From positions 248,001 through 312,000 of the forward strand of contig NZ_JBHFPV010000002.1 in NCBI RefSeq assembly GCF_042611095.1: a stretch of 64,000 bases of DNA, given 5' to 3'. Shown here in pieces: positions 1-8,711 of the stretch. The position numbers and the translations under genes were made by a program. The notes beneath the pieces are model-generated. The model searched no databases and was not told the DNA's origin. It worked only from the letters and a program-made list of their open reading frames with translations. The DNA comes from Meishania litoralis. GTDB taxonomy: Bacteria; Bacteroidota; Bacteroidia; Flavobacteriales; Flavobacteriaceae. Numbering within the stretch: position 1 is the first letter of the stretch; the number at the start of each line of letters is the position of its first letter.

Positions 1-932
1 CGAATGCCCTTAGAATCTTGGATACGGAAGATTTGCATTCCCTGCGCAAGGTGAGGGAACAGGCCTTGAAGCAAAACATTGAATTTACCAAATCATCATG
101 GCTGCAAAATGATCTGACGAAAAGGGAAGTCGCCAGTATCTATCGTTGCGACTTCTCGTTGATTATTTCATCCTTTGAAATGGAACTGTTGAAACCAATA
201 GTTACCAACCACGAATCATTATTGTTGCATCTACCCTTTATGATGAATGCCTTGGATGATCTGACAACAAAATGGAATCCTTTTGAGAAACGAAAGGATT
301 TCATTTTCATAGGTTTTGGTGGACATGCGCCCAATATCGATGCCATTGGGCAATTAAAAAATGAGATTTGGCCTTTGATCAAATTGGCACTTCCTGAATC
401 GACCTTGCATATTTATGGCAGTAATTTTCCACAAAGCATTACGCAGTTGCACGATGTCAAAGCCGGGTTTCTGATCAAGGGATGGGCCGAAAATGCCGAG
501 AAGGTCATTGCCAATGCCAGAATTATGTTGGCCCCATTACGTTTTGGTGCCGGCCTAAAAGGTAAACTGACCGATGCCATGCGATGTGGCACCCCATCGA
601 TAACCACCTCTATTGGGGCAGAAGGTCTGCATGGCGGCATACCATGGAACGGAAAGATATGTGACGATCCAAAAATTTTTGCTCAAGAAGCAATTGCCCT
701 ATATGGCAATAAAAAAGAGTGGGAACAGTGCCAAAGAAATGGTATTGCCATCGTAAACGCATGCTTCGATAAAAAAGGACTTGAGGCACAGCTCAAATCA
801 AAACTTGCATCGGTTCAAACGAATTTGGACTTACATCGCTCAAATAACTTTTTAGGGGAAATGCTACGTCACCAAACCATGGCGAGCACCAAATACATGT
901 CAAAATGGATCGAGGAGAAAAATCGGGATTAA
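1..932 (+). CDS. Glycosyltransferase, GT4-like, C-terminal part (5' end outside window)
   Basis: The frame is open from base 3 at the window edge, so the true start lies upstream; an in-frame TTG at 18 is probably not the start. What is visible is the donor-binding half of a GT-B glycosyltransferase of the group-1 (GT4) type: a Rossmann strand 'DFIFIGFGGHAPN', a second strand with 'LHIYGS', then 'ANARIMLAPLRFGAGLKGK' and 'DAMRCGTPSITT...IGAEGL', the usual nucleotide-sugar loop. Such enzymes transfer a sugar from an activated nucleotide sugar to a glycan or lipid at the inner membrane face. The acceptor cannot be told. The next gene is on the other strand, so its operon lies outside the window. 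Confidence 0.8.
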   Translation, partial: NALRILDTEDLHSLRKVREQALKQNIEFTKSSWLQNDLTKREVASIYRCDFSLIISSFEMELLKPIVTNHESLLLHLPFMMNALDDLTTKWNPFEKRKDFIFIGFGGHAPNIDAIGQLKNEIWPLIKLALPESTLHIYGSNFPQSITQLHDVKAGFLIKGWAENAEKVIANARIMLAPLRFGAGLKGKLTDAMRCGTPSITTSIGAEGLHGGIPWNGKICDDPKIFAQEAIALYGNKKEWEQCQRNGIAIVNACFDKKGLEAQLKSKLASVQTNLDLHRSNNFLGEMLRHQTMASTKYMSKWIEEKNRD

Positions 933-981
933 AAAAACGAAAGGTTCCCAATTCATACAAATAGTCAGTTGCTTGTAATTT

Positions 982-1872
982 TCATATCCTCCTCAAGTAA
1001 ACAAGGTTGTTTTTTATATCAAAAATCCAGTTGAACTTGCTGATAATTGCCGTTCCGATAACGCTCATTTTTTGCTTTCCAATACTTCCTGAAAAAAATG
1101 AAATTTCACATTTTTCGATACAATTATTGCCAAGTATAAATTGATTTAGAGTGCCATTGTATGTTTTTAGAATGTTGCCATAGGAATCCTTTAAATCTTG
1201 CTCATTGGTTATTTCAATTTTCTGGGCAATATTATTTTTGGAAGAAAATTCATCATCAAGAAGAATGCCTCCTGCGTATCCCGAATGAATTAGATATTTA
1301 TTCGCAATCGTATCACTTCCAATCAATAGACCACCTTCCACAAAGTATAAATCGTTTTGGGCGTAGAGTTTAACCGTTCTATTGTCTTTGGAAATCTTGT
1401 CCGTTACATTTTTTAGAACCACTATTTGTTTTTCAAAATTTATTTCGACCACTTTGTCGGCAAATAAGTTGAGACCAATTTTTCCGTCCGTGGTCTTTCC
1501 CGAGTAATCATTTTGCCAAATGTGTAGCGAATCGAATGAAATTTCATCCGTCAATTTCAAAGTATTGTTTTTACTGAATACGGTTTCGTTGTTTCCTCCC
1601 CAACTGTCAATACTGTCCTTGTTTTCAAAACGCACACTTTTAATGCGTAATGCAGATTCTTTTGTAATCGTAAAAACATTCGCCGCGGTATGAAGCATCA
1701 GGTCAAGACTGTCAACATCATTAACAACCCCTTTTATAATAATATTGTTATCGCTGTTCAGGCTGAACGGAATGGTATCTTGTCCTACAACCCGACCGAA
1801 GGAAATAATCGATAGAAAAAGAGCAATATGGCCAAACATTGTTGTTTTTGATAATTTCAATTGCTTTTTCAA
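982..1872 (-). CDS. Secreted retropepsin-like protein with degenerate active sites
   Basis: 296 residues with an N-terminal signal peptide (hydrophobic run about residues 14-30, ending near 'VVGQ'). The fold signature of bacterial aspartyl-protease-like proteins is visible: 'DGKIGLNLFADKVVEINF' matches the usual 'DGIIGxxFF...IDY' strand, and the chain ends 'VIGTAIISKFNWIFDIKNN', the second-lobe equivalent. However, the places where the catalytic 'DTGA' should be read 'LMLHTAANVF' (about residue 60) and 'LIHSGYAGGI' (about 195), so neither catalytic aspartate is present. It is probably not an active protease; a binding role is possible. No operon partner: both neighbours are on the other strand. 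Confidence 0.6.
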   Translation of the reverse strand: MKKQLKLSKTTMFGHIALFLSIISFGRVVGQDTIPFSLNSDNNIIIKGVVNDVDSLDLMLHTAANVFTITKESALRIKSVRFENKDSIDSWGGNNETVFSKNNTLKLTDEISFDSLHIWQNDYSGKTTDGKIGLNLFADKVVEINFEKQIVVLKNVTDKISKDNRTVKLYAQNDLYFVEGGLLIGSDTIANKYLIHSGYAGGILLDDEFSSKNNIAQKIEITNEQDLKDSYGNILKTYNGTLNQFILGNNCIEKCEISFFSGSIGKQKMSVIGTAIISKFNWIFDIKNNLVYLRRI

Positions 1873-2010
1873 TTAATGGGCCATATCGTTGAATAGACGA
1901 AGTTAAACGAATTCTTGCTCAGTTTCAAGGGTTTTGGTCAACGAACTTACATGTACTGCAGAGCGCCGCTCTTTTTGTCAAAATGCGTTACTTTGTAAGC
2001 ATCAAAAGAT

Positions 2011-2859
2011 ATGACCATGCAAAAACCCAATTGGCAGACCGCAAAAGAATTTGAAGATATTACCTATAAAAAAAGTAACGGGGTAGCCCGCATTGCTTTT
2101 AACCGACCTGAAGTGCGCAATGCTTTTCGGCCCAAGACCACCAGTGAACTTTATCAGGCCTTTTACGATGCGCAAGAAGATACTTCGATAGGAGTTGTAC
2201 TACTTTCCGCGGAAGGACCTTCGCCAAAAGATGGTGTTTACTCATTCTGTAGTGGGGGCGACCAAAAATCAAGGGGACACCAAGGTTATGTAGGTGAAGA
2301 CGGTATGCACCGCCTCAATATATTAGAAGTACAGCGGCAGATCAGGTTCATGCCAAAAGTCGTCATTGCCGTTGTGCCGGGTTGGGCCGTCGGCGGAGGG
2401 CATAGCCTGCACGTTGTCTGTGATATGACCTTGGCCAGTAAGGAACATGCCATATTCAAACAGACCGATGCCGATGTCACTAGTTTTGACGGGGGTTATG
2501 GCTCTGCCTATCTCGCCAAAATGGTAGGGCAAAAAAAGGCGCGTGAAATCTTCTTTCTAGGCCGTAACTATTCGGCGCAAGAAGCCTATGAAATGGGCAT
2601 GGTAAATGCCGTGGTGCCCCATGATGAATTGGAAGATACGGCCTACCAATGGGCTCAAGAGGTCTTGCAAAAATCGCCGACATCGATCAAGATGCTCAAA
2701 TTCGCCATGAACCTAACCGATGACGGTATGGTAGGCCAACAGGTCTTTGCAGGTGAGGCCACAAGACTAGCCTACATGACCGACGAGGCCGAAGAAGGTC
2801 GTAATGCCTTTTTGGAAAAACGAAGACCCGATTTCGGAAAGAACAATTGGATTCCCTAG
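2011..2859 (+). CDS. menB: 1,4-dihydroxy-2-naphthoyl-CoA synthase
   Basis: Crotonase-fold enzyme of menaquinone synthesis that closes the ring of o-succinylbenzoyl-CoA. Over most of its 282 residues it shows MenB hallmarks: 'FCSGGDQKSRGHQGY', 'GWAVGGGHSLHVVCDMTLAS', 'SFDGGYGSAYLAKMVGQKK' and the C terminus 'GRNAFLEKRRPDFGKNNW'. The 'FKQTDADVTSFDGG' segment carries an aspartate where the bicarbonate-dependent enzymes have glycine (QTGPK), so this is the carboxylate-containing (type II) form. The start is at ATG 2011; a second ATG at 2017 is equally possible. It stands alone here, without other men genes; a TTACTTTG -7-like box lies at 1988-1995. The product is cytoplasmic and serves anaerobic/aerobic respiration with menaquinone. 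Confidence 0.95.
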   Translation: MTMQKPNWQTAKEFEDITYKKSNGVARIAFNRPEVRNAFRPKTTSELYQAFYDAQEDTSIGVVLLSAEGPSPKDGVYSFCSGGDQKSRGHQGYVGEDGMHRLNILEVQRQIRFMPKVVIAVVPGWAVGGGHSLHVVCDMTLASKEHAIFKQTDADVTSFDGGYGSAYLAKMVGQKKAREIFFLGRNYSAQEAYEMGMVNAVVPHDELEDTAYQWAQEVLQKSPTSIKMLKFAMNLTDDGMVGQQVFAGEATRLAYMTDEAEEGRNAFLEKRRPDFGKNNWIP

Positions 2860-3181
2860 GTTCGAACTAAAAACCAGGATTTGTTACTTCAAAAGTTATT
2901 GACTCCCTTTTTTTTGGAGAGGCTAGGGGAGGCTGTAACTAAAAAGAGCCCCGTCTTTACGATCAGGACTCTTTTACGAGAACACTATATGAAAATGAAA
3001 AAATTATTCGCTAACTAATTACATGGTAAACTTAGGGGCTGCATACCGAAAAAAGAAACTATTGTTGTGAGCACCTGCAATTCTGTTGTGAAATGTATGA
3101 TTTCTGATATTTGACCCAGAAATGATTTTTAAATAGTTATGTCAAGCCATGGTTTTAAATTTACAGGCCCGGTGCCATCTT
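2860..3181. other. Intergenic region between menB and a convergent hydrolase gene
   Basis: It holds a probable bidirectional terminator at 2941-2976. On the minus strand a short frame is open down to a TAA at 3019, but it has no usable start codon; I do not call it a gene. Nothing else recognised. Confidence 0.5.
2941..2976. terminator. Probable terminator between convergent genes
   Basis: A 7-bp stem 'aaaagag'/'ctctttt' extended by a cc/gg pair after one mismatch, with A runs on one side and T runs on the other, so it could serve menB and the opposing hydrolase gene. The stem is imperfect. Confidence 0.4.
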
Positions 3182-4540
3182 TCAATCAATAGCCGCAAGA
3201 ACTTCTTTTAGAAAACCGTTGACATCAAAATCAGGCGACTCGGCAAGACCCGTGCGTACGACGACCAGGTCTTTTGAGGGGACGATAAAAACATACTGGC
3301 CTTGATATCCATTGGCCGAATACAGATCTTTAGGAACATCGGGATATTTTCCGTTGGCGTTCAACCAAAAGTGGGCGCCATAAGTGCCGTTGGACAAAGG
3401 TGTGGGCCTAGTTACATAATCGACCCATTGCGAATCGAACAACCGCTCGCCGTTCCAATTGCCTTTGTTCAGGTACAATAGTCCGAATTTGGCCCAGTCA
3501 CGTGTGCTTGCCCACCCGTATGACGAACCCACAAAGTTGCCGGCCATGTCGGTTTCGACCAACATGGAGTACATTCCTATTTTATCGATAAGTGCCGAAT
3601 AAGGAAAATCGAGATATTCTTGATGGTTTTTGAACTGTTTTCTAAGAATTCCGGAAAGTAGATTGGAAGTTCCTGATGAATAATTCCATACTTTTCCATG
3701 GTCTTTCGGATTAAAATCGGTCTCTTGCTGCGCTTGTGTCATGTCCTCGTCCAAAAAGAGCATTTTCGTTACGTCTGAAATCTGGGTGTAGTCTTCGTTC
3801 CATGCCAATCCGCTTGACATTCGCAAAAGATCGTCAAGCGTAATGATTTCCCGTGGGTCAGTACCGGTCGAATCGACCAAAGCGAGCTCCTTGAATGGCC
3901 GGTAGTTCATATTTAATCTGCCCTGATATTCCAATATGCCATATAAAGTGGCCAAAACGCTCTTGGTCATGCTCCACCCTAAAATCGGGGTTTCAGGGGT
4001 AAATCCATCCGCATACCTTTCCGTGAGCAGTTTATTTTTGTAAGCGACCAATACCGTTCGTGTCTTTTGTACCTCCGCATTGGCAAACGCGCCATCAACG
4101 GCCTTTTCCAATAGGTCATAATCGACATTGTCAAAGAAGACATTATCGGTGACACGATTTTCGAAGGGATAGTAAGCAAGACTGTCTACTGTATTTCTAT
4201 TGGGTCTTAAAATATTCTTCTTCGGATCATAATTATTGTTGATCAAAACGCACCCCAGTCCGTCCCTACAGATCGTTCTGCGTTCCATCAATCCGAATAC
4301 CGTAGCGCTAGCCGTGTTTTCCCGCATTTCAACATCCGCCAGTTTGATCAAGGGTACATTATTGTCGTTTTCTTCGATTGAACCAGCACTTCGCTCCGCT
4401 ACGAAAACACTTGAAGCCATATTCTTGGATGCATAACCCGAAATGATGTTCAATTTCGGATAGTTGTAGGCGATTACAATAATCAATATGAAGAACACCG
4501 CAAGAAGAAAACGTTTTTTACTTTTCATCAATGTATACAA
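3182..4540 (-). CDS. Membrane-anchored serine hydrolase, beta-lactamase/PBP-like fold
   Basis: 452 residues. One N-terminal transmembrane/signal segment (about 10-26) is followed by a beta-lactamase-family (Pfam PF00144 type) domain. The SxxK motif is 'GWSMTKSV' with Ser190 and Lys193, and the YxN-like motif is 'WNYSSGTSN' with Tyr287. These residues form the acyl-enzyme site of class C beta-lactamases, DD-peptidases and esterases. 'HFWLN' near the C terminus replaces the KTG/HxG motif. It probably acts in the periplasm on a peptide or ester; there is no direct evidence for antibiotic hydrolysis. The ATG at 4528 (giving MKSKKRF) is a likely alternative start with a more typical signal sequence. 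Confidence 0.8.
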   Translation of the reverse strand: MYTLMKSKKRFLLAVFFILIIVIAYNYPKLNIISGYASKNMASSVFVAERSAGSIEENDNNVPLIKLADVEMRENTASATVFGLMERRTICRDGLGCVLINNNYDPKKNILRPNRNTVDSLAYYPFENRVTDNVFFDNVDYDLLEKAVDGAFANAEVQKTRTVLVAYKNKLLTERYADGFTPETPILGWSMTKSVLATLYGILEYQGRLNMNYRPFKELALVDSTGTDPREIITLDDLLRMSSGLAWNEDYTQISDVTKMLFLDEDMTQAQQETDFNPKDHGKVWNYSSGTSNLLSGILRKQFKNHQEYLDFPYSALIDKIGMYSMLVETDMAGNFVGSSYGWASTRDWAKFGLLYLNKGNWNGERLFDSQWVDYVTRPTPLSNGTYGAHFWLNANGKYPDVPKDLYSANGYQGQYVFIVPSKDLVVVRTGLAESPDFDVNGFLKEVLAAID

Positions 4541-4622
4541 ATGTTAGGGTCTGCTATTAATTTGCTAATATAGCGATATGAAATACGATACGTATTCTTG
4601 AGAACATATAGGGCAACAACTT

Positions 4623-5045
4623 TTGACTTTTAAAACAATCATACTATTGGGAGTGCTGTCTTTTTTCTCTGCTTGTAAGGAGGAAAAGGAAAAATACATT
4701 TGGAAACCGCTCGAGGTAACGGTTTCGGCCTACAATTCGGTTTCTTGGCAGACCTCGGGAAATCCGAACATAGCGGCCTGGGGAGATACTTTGAAACCTG
4801 GAATGAAAAGCGTTGCGGTTTCCCGCGATCTCTTGCAATTAGGGTTAACGCACAATACACAGATAAAAATCGAAGGATTGGACAGTATTTATCTTGTGAA
4901 GGACAAAATGCATTCAAGATGGAGCAACCGCATCGACCTGTATATGGGCAAGGACGTAAAAAAGGCCAGGGAGTGGGGGAGAAAAAAACTCACCATTCTA
5001 TATGCGGTTTTGAATGACAGTTTACAAATAGATGCAAATGAATAA
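4623..5045 (+). CDS. 3D-domain lipoprotein
   Basis: 140 residues starting at a TTG codon. A lipoprotein signal ends in 'LSFFSAC' (Cys about 18). The rest is a 3D domain (named for three conserved Asp in the MltA/YabE group): 'AYNSVSWQTSGNPNIAAWGD', 'LKPGMKSVAVSRDLLQLG', 'DKMHSRWSNRIDLYMG' and 'AREWGRKKLTI'. Such beta-barrel domains occur in peptidoglycan-cleaving enzymes; this stand-alone form is common in Flavobacteriia next to an amidase. Its 3' end overlaps the amidase gene by 14 bases, so the two are translated together and probably act on the cell wall. Confidence 0.75.
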   Translation: MTFKTIILLGVLSFFSACKEEKEKYIWKPLEVTVSAYNSVSWQTSGNPNIAAWGDTLKPGMKSVAVSRDLLQLGLTHNTQIKIEGLDSIYLVKDKMHSRWSNRIDLYMGKDVKKAREWGRKKLTILYAVLNDSLQIDANE

Positions 5046-5712
5046 AACGGTAACCCTTATCTTTTTGGTTTTCATTGCGGGCTGTACATCTACAAGAGAG
5101 GTCATTGACAGACCGATTACCTTTAACGACCAACGAAAAGAACTTTCACTAAGGTATTTAGAGGATCACTACGGAATTAAAAAGGACGCGCCTAGCATAA
5201 TTCCGAAAATGATCGTACTGCATTGGACGGTCATTCCCACACTTGAAGAGTCGTTCAAGACTTTTGACCCCCCGACCCTAGAGAACTCAAGGCCGGACCT
5301 TAATTCCGCAGGAGACCTGAACGTTTCTTCGCAATTCATGGTAGATCGCGATGGCGCGATTTACCAACTACTACCTGAAACCACTATGGCCCGCCATGTT
5401 ATCGGTCTCAACCATTGCGCCATAGGAATCGAGAACATTGGAGGTACGGAAGACCTTCCTCTGACCAACGCGCAATTGAAATCCAACATTTGGCTGGTGA
5501 AATATTTGGCCAAAAAATACGATATCGAATACTTGATCGGCCACTATGAATACACTAACTTTGAAGGGCATCAGCTTTGGCTTGAAAAAGATTCGGGCTA
5601 CCGTACCAAGAAGACCGATCCAGGCGAAGATTTTATGCAAAAAGTGCGCAATGCGACCAAAAATTTAAATTTCAAACCCGTACCTGAAAAAAAGGATATC
5701 GATGTCAATTAA
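5032..5712 (+). CDS. N-acetylmuramoyl-L-alanine amidase, lipoprotein
   Basis: 226 residues; lipoprotein signal 'LVFIAGC' (Cys about 17). The Amidase_2 (PGRP-like, zinc) domain begins with 'MIVLHWTVIPT', whose His is the first zinc ligand, and continues with 'SSQFMVDRDGAIYQLLPE', 'ARHVIGLNHCAIGIEN' (second His) and 'KTDPGEDFM', where the Asp sits at the third-ligand position and the Lys at the catalytic site. It cuts the bond between muramic acid and the stem peptide in the periplasm. It overlaps the upstream 3D-domain gene and the downstream M14 peptidase gene (11 bases), forming a tight cell-wall operon. Confidence 0.9.
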   Translation: MQMNKTVTLIFLVFIAGCTSTREVIDRPITFNDQRKELSLRYLEDHYGIKKDAPSIIPKMIVLHWTVIPTLEESFKTFDPPTLENSRPDLNSAGDLNVSSQFMVDRDGAIYQLLPETTMARHVIGLNHCAIGIENIGGTEDLPLTNAQLKSNIWLVKYLAKKYDIEYLIGHYEYTNFEGHQLWLEKDSGYRTKKTDPGEDFMQKVRNATKNLNFKPVPEKKDIDVN

Positions 5713-7174
5713 TAAATACTGCCTTCCAATACTATTATTTATATGTTTCATTGCTCAAGCCCAAGAAAAGGATATTACTAGTTCCCTTTACGAAACCTAT
5801 TCCAAATACAAAGAGCCGAGTCTTGACAAACGTCGCATCAAACATCATGAGATACAAGCATTAATTGCGAAGTATCAAATAAATCCTGATTTTACGGTCA
5901 AAAAGGTCGGTAGGTCGATCGAAGGCAGAAGCCTAAATCTTATAAGTGTCGGTTCGGGCAAAACCGATGTCTTTCTTTGGTCACAGATGCATGGCGATGA
6001 ACCGACGGCAACGCAAGCTATTTTTGATATTTTCAATTTTCTGGATAGCGACGATTTCATGGAAGAGAAGCAAGCGATACTTGGTAACCTGACGTTACAT
6101 TTTCTACCCATGTTGAATCCTGATGGTGCAGAACGTTTTCAGAGAAGGAATCTTTTGGGAATCGATATCAACCGTGATGCCCTGCGATTACAGTCCCCAG
6201 AAGGCCAAACCTTAAAAAAGGTGCGTGACAGTCTTGAGGCCGATTTCGGCTTCAACCTGCACGACCAAAGCAGATATTATAATGCGGAAAGAACCGAAAA
6301 ACCGGCGACGGTTTCCTATTTGGCCCCGGCATATAATTATGAAAAAGAAATAAACGAAGTCAGGGGCGATGCCATGAAAATCATTGTTTTTATGAACAAC
6401 ATCATCCAAAAATACGCCCCCGGTCAAGTAGGGCGATATAATGATGATTTCGAACCACGGGCCTTCGGCGATAACATACAAAAATGGGGTACGAGTACCA
6501 TTTTAATCGAATCGGGCGGCTATGCGAACGATATCGAGAAACAAGAGATCCGCAAATTGAACTATGTTTCCATTCTTTCGGCCATTTACACCATTGCCAA
6601 TGGCAGTTATAAAAATATTGCTTTGGAAGATTATGAAAAGATTCCAGAGAATGACAGAAAGATGTTCGATCTGAAAATCGAGAATGCCACCTATGCATTG
6701 ATGGGAAAGGATTATGTTCTCGATTTAGGTATTAACCATTTAGAAGTCGATAAAGAAGGAAATAACGACTTTTGGTACAGTAGCCGAATTTTGGACCAAG
6801 GAGACCTTTCGACCTATTACGGCTATGAAACCTTTGATGCCACGGGCTTCAAGTTGCTGCAAGGCAGGGTTTATCCTGAACTTGTAAATTCGGTAAAAGA
6901 CCTAGAAACATTGAATATGGATTCGCTTTTGAAATCCGGATATACTTATATCAGGGTCAAGAATATTCCCAGCGAATTATTGGAATCTCCATATCCCATT
7001 CATATTATCAGTGAAAAATACGAGATTCCAAATTTTCATTTAGAAGTTGGCATAAACCCGACATTTCTTTTGGAACGAAACGGCACCTTTGAATACGCCG
7101 TTATCAATGGTTTTTTAATAAATGTAAGAACGGGCAAGGGTGGTTCTGGCAATGCAATGATCTATAGGCGGTAA
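5702..7174 (+). CDS. M14-family zinc carboxypeptidase
   Basis: 490 residues with a signal peptide ending near 'FIAQAQ'. The M14 motifs are complete: the zinc ligands HxxE are 'MHGDEPT' (His97, Glu100) and the third ligand is 'FNLHDQ' (His187). 'MLNPDGAERFQRRN' and 'DINRDA' form the substrate pocket, and 'STILIESGGY' carries the catalytic Glu. After the catalytic half, about 200 residues form a beta-rich C-terminal part. Being the third gene of an operon with a 3D protein and an amidase, it most likely trims peptidoglycan peptides in the periplasm, though protein substrates are not excluded. Confidence 0.88.
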   Translation: MSINKYCLPILLFICFIAQAQEKDITSSLYETYSKYKEPSLDKRRIKHHEIQALIAKYQINPDFTVKKVGRSIEGRSLNLISVGSGKTDVFLWSQMHGDEPTATQAIFDIFNFLDSDDFMEEKQAILGNLTLHFLPMLNPDGAERFQRRNLLGIDINRDALRLQSPEGQTLKKVRDSLEADFGFNLHDQSRYYNAERTEKPATVSYLAPAYNYEKEINEVRGDAMKIIVFMNNIIQKYAPGQVGRYNDDFEPRAFGDNIQKWGTSTILIESGGYANDIEKQEIRKLNYVSILSAIYTIANGSYKNIALEDYEKIPENDRKMFDLKIENATYALMGKDYVLDLGINHLEVDKEGNNDFWYSSRILDQGDLSTYYGYETFDATGFKLLQGRVYPELVNSVKDLETLNMDSLLKSGYTYIRVKNIPSELLESPYPIHIISEKYEIPNFHLEVGINPTFLLERNGTFEYAVINGFLINVRTGKGGSGNAMIYRR

Positions 7175-7223
7175 GTCGATCTCTTACGATCAAGACCGCT
7201 CATCGAAATATGCCGCAAACTTT

Positions 7224-7427
7224 CTAGTAACCAAATCTAATTACCATCGCCGGACCATGTATCAACAAAATGACCAGCATGGTCATTAGCATGGTCACAA
7301 TAGCGGAAAATAACAATAAGGTAGCCGCCTTGTAAGGCCTAGACATGATTCCGAGGGCACTTTTTTGAATAATTTCGCTGAATACATCCATGATTTCTTC
7401 GTTTTGTGCCAGTCTTTCGACCGACAA
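7224..7427 (-). CDS. Possible small single-pass membrane protein
   Basis: 67 codons from a TTG; the first ATG in frame is at codon 12. One strong transmembrane segment 'AATLLLFSAIVTMLMTMLVI' follows a charged amphipathic N-terminal part. It lies between a plus-strand gene end and unassigned sequence, with a length and layout often seen in real small membrane proteins. There is no recognised family and no ATG at the natural start, so it may be spurious. Confidence 0.35.
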   Translation of the reverse strand: MSVERLAQNEEIMDVFSEIIQKSALGIMSRPYKAATLLLFSAIVTMLMTMLVILLIHGPAMVIRFGY

Positions 7428-7640
7428 GATTATACAACATCATAGTCTTTAGGATGTAGGTGGTAATAAAAGTTGGGGGCGGTTAGTTGTGTAAGAAACA
7501 ATTATTGCCTTAAAGACCCGACCCCATATTGTAATTTTTTGATGAAATGCGCTTTTTATTGGATGAGATGTCATCATTTGTTACACAGAAGGCCCATAAA
7601 CACCATGGCTGGCAATGAGTATTATGTGGAGTCCAAGCAA

Positions 7641-7668
7641 AAAAAGAGCGCCATCAGGCGCTCTTTTA
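7641..7668 (-). terminator. Rho-independent terminator of the OmpA-like gene
   Basis: Perfect 8-bp GC-rich stem 'agagcgcc'/'ggcgctct' with a four-base loop 'atca'. It is followed on the minus strand by a T run (seen as A's on the plus strand). It lies 24 bases beyond the stop codon. Confidence 0.85.
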
Positions 7669-7692
7669 ATCATTTTAATGCAACTTCCGTTG

Positions 7693-8520
7693 TTATAAGG
7701 TTTCGGCGTCCAAAAGGGCGAAAAACTTGTCAAGGTTAGGTATGATCACAATTTTTGTGCGCCTGTTTTTGGCCATATTCTCCTTAGAATCGTTCTCGAC
7801 CAAGGGCAAGTAGCTGCTTCTTCCCGCCGCAATTAGTTTTGTAGGATCCACATTGTAGTCATTTTGAAGTTTTCTCACAATAGAAGTGGCCCGTTTGACA
7901 CTTAGGTCCCAGTTGTCTTGCAATACTGCCGTATTGATGGTACGTGAATCGGTATGTCCTTCAACCATTACCTCCATACTTGGCTCAGAGTTGATTACCT
8001 CGGCCAACTTGCCCAAAATGGAAGATGCCTTGTTACTTATCCTATAACTACCGCTATTGAACAAAAGCTTGTCCGAAATATTGATCATAACGACCGTCTT
8101 GTCGATACTAACATCTACATCATCCTCTTCATCTGAAATGGATTTTTTAAGATTGTATGAAATTGCTAGATTCATGGAATCTTGCAATGTTTTTGCTTCG
8201 GCAAGTTTGGCTGGATCCACCTTTGCCAAGGTAGCGCGCATTTTATCCTTGGTATTATTGCTCATTACGGCAACATCGTCTACCGAGGTATATTGGCTAT
8301 CATTGATATCTTTCAGGGAATTTATCTTGTCATTGTATTCTGCAACCCTTGCTTCGATCTTTGTCATTTTGGTTTCCAATTCTTCTTTCTCGACTTGGGT
8401 CTTGGCAAGTACACTTTTGGTATTCGATAGGTCATCTTCCAGAGCAACGTATTTCTTTTTCGAAACACATGATGCCAAAAAAACTACGGCCAATGAACTT
8501 ACTAAAATCGATTTTTTCAT
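7693..8520 (-). CDS. OmpA-family lipoprotein
   Basis: 275 residues; lipoprotein signal 'VVFLASC' (Cys18). Residues about 25-75 form a coiled coil rich in K and E ('VEKEELETKMTKIEARVAEY'), and the C-terminal half is an OmpA/MotB peptidoglycan-binding domain with 'MVEGHTDSRTI', 'DLSVKRATSIV', 'AAGRSSYLP' and 'NRRTKIVI'. It ties the outer membrane to peptidoglycan. It is a single gene with its own terminator. The next gene upstream (VWA lipoprotein) has another terminator, so they are separate units. Confidence 0.92.
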   Translation of the reverse strand: MKKSILVSSLAVVFLASCVSKKKYVALEDDLSNTKSVLAKTQVEKEELETKMTKIEARVAEYNDKINSLKDINDSQYTSVDDVAVMSNNTKDKMRATLAKVDPAKLAEAKTLQDSMNLAISYNLKKSISDEEDDVDVSIDKTVVMINISDKLLFNSGSYRISNKASSILGKLAEVINSEPSMEVMVEGHTDSRTINTAVLQDNWDLSVKRATSIVRKLQNDYNVDPTKLIAAGRSSYLPLVENDSKENMAKNRRTKIVIIPNLDKFFALLDAETL

Positions 8521-8648
8521 TTTTATGGTGTTTTAATTATTTATACCCCTAGATACGCGCCAGCTGAAAGAATAGATGTTAAAGAAGACCAAAAACATAT
8601 GGGTATATGATGTAACCAATCTGTAATCAATTGATTATGAACACATAG

Positions 8649-8698
8649 ATATGCAAATAAAAAAAGGTGCCATCAAGCACCTTTTTTTATTTGCATAT
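8649..8698 (-). terminator. Terminator of the VWA lipoprotein gene, 22-bp perfect stem
   Basis: Arms 8649-8670 and 8677-8698 are perfect reverse complements around a six-base loop 'catcaa'. The inner part is the GC-containing 'aaggtgc'/'gcacctt' flanked by A/T tracts that give U runs in both directions, so it can stop transcripts from either side. Confidence 0.85.
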
Positions 8699-8711
8699 GA
8701 AACTGTCAATG

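Noticed and set aside
3019..3140. Open minus-strand frame of about 40 codons ending near 3019
   Set aside because: It has no start codon and follows a TGA; composition alone is not enough.
3182..4540. Reading the serine hydrolase as an antibiotic-resistance beta-lactamase
   Set aside because: The motifs (SMTK, YSS) are shared by esterases and peptidases, and there is no evidence for the class C KTG motif.
7473..7739. 88-codon plus-strand frame over the terminator and the end of the OmpA-like gene
   Set aside because: It reads through a perfect terminator and antisense to a certain gene.
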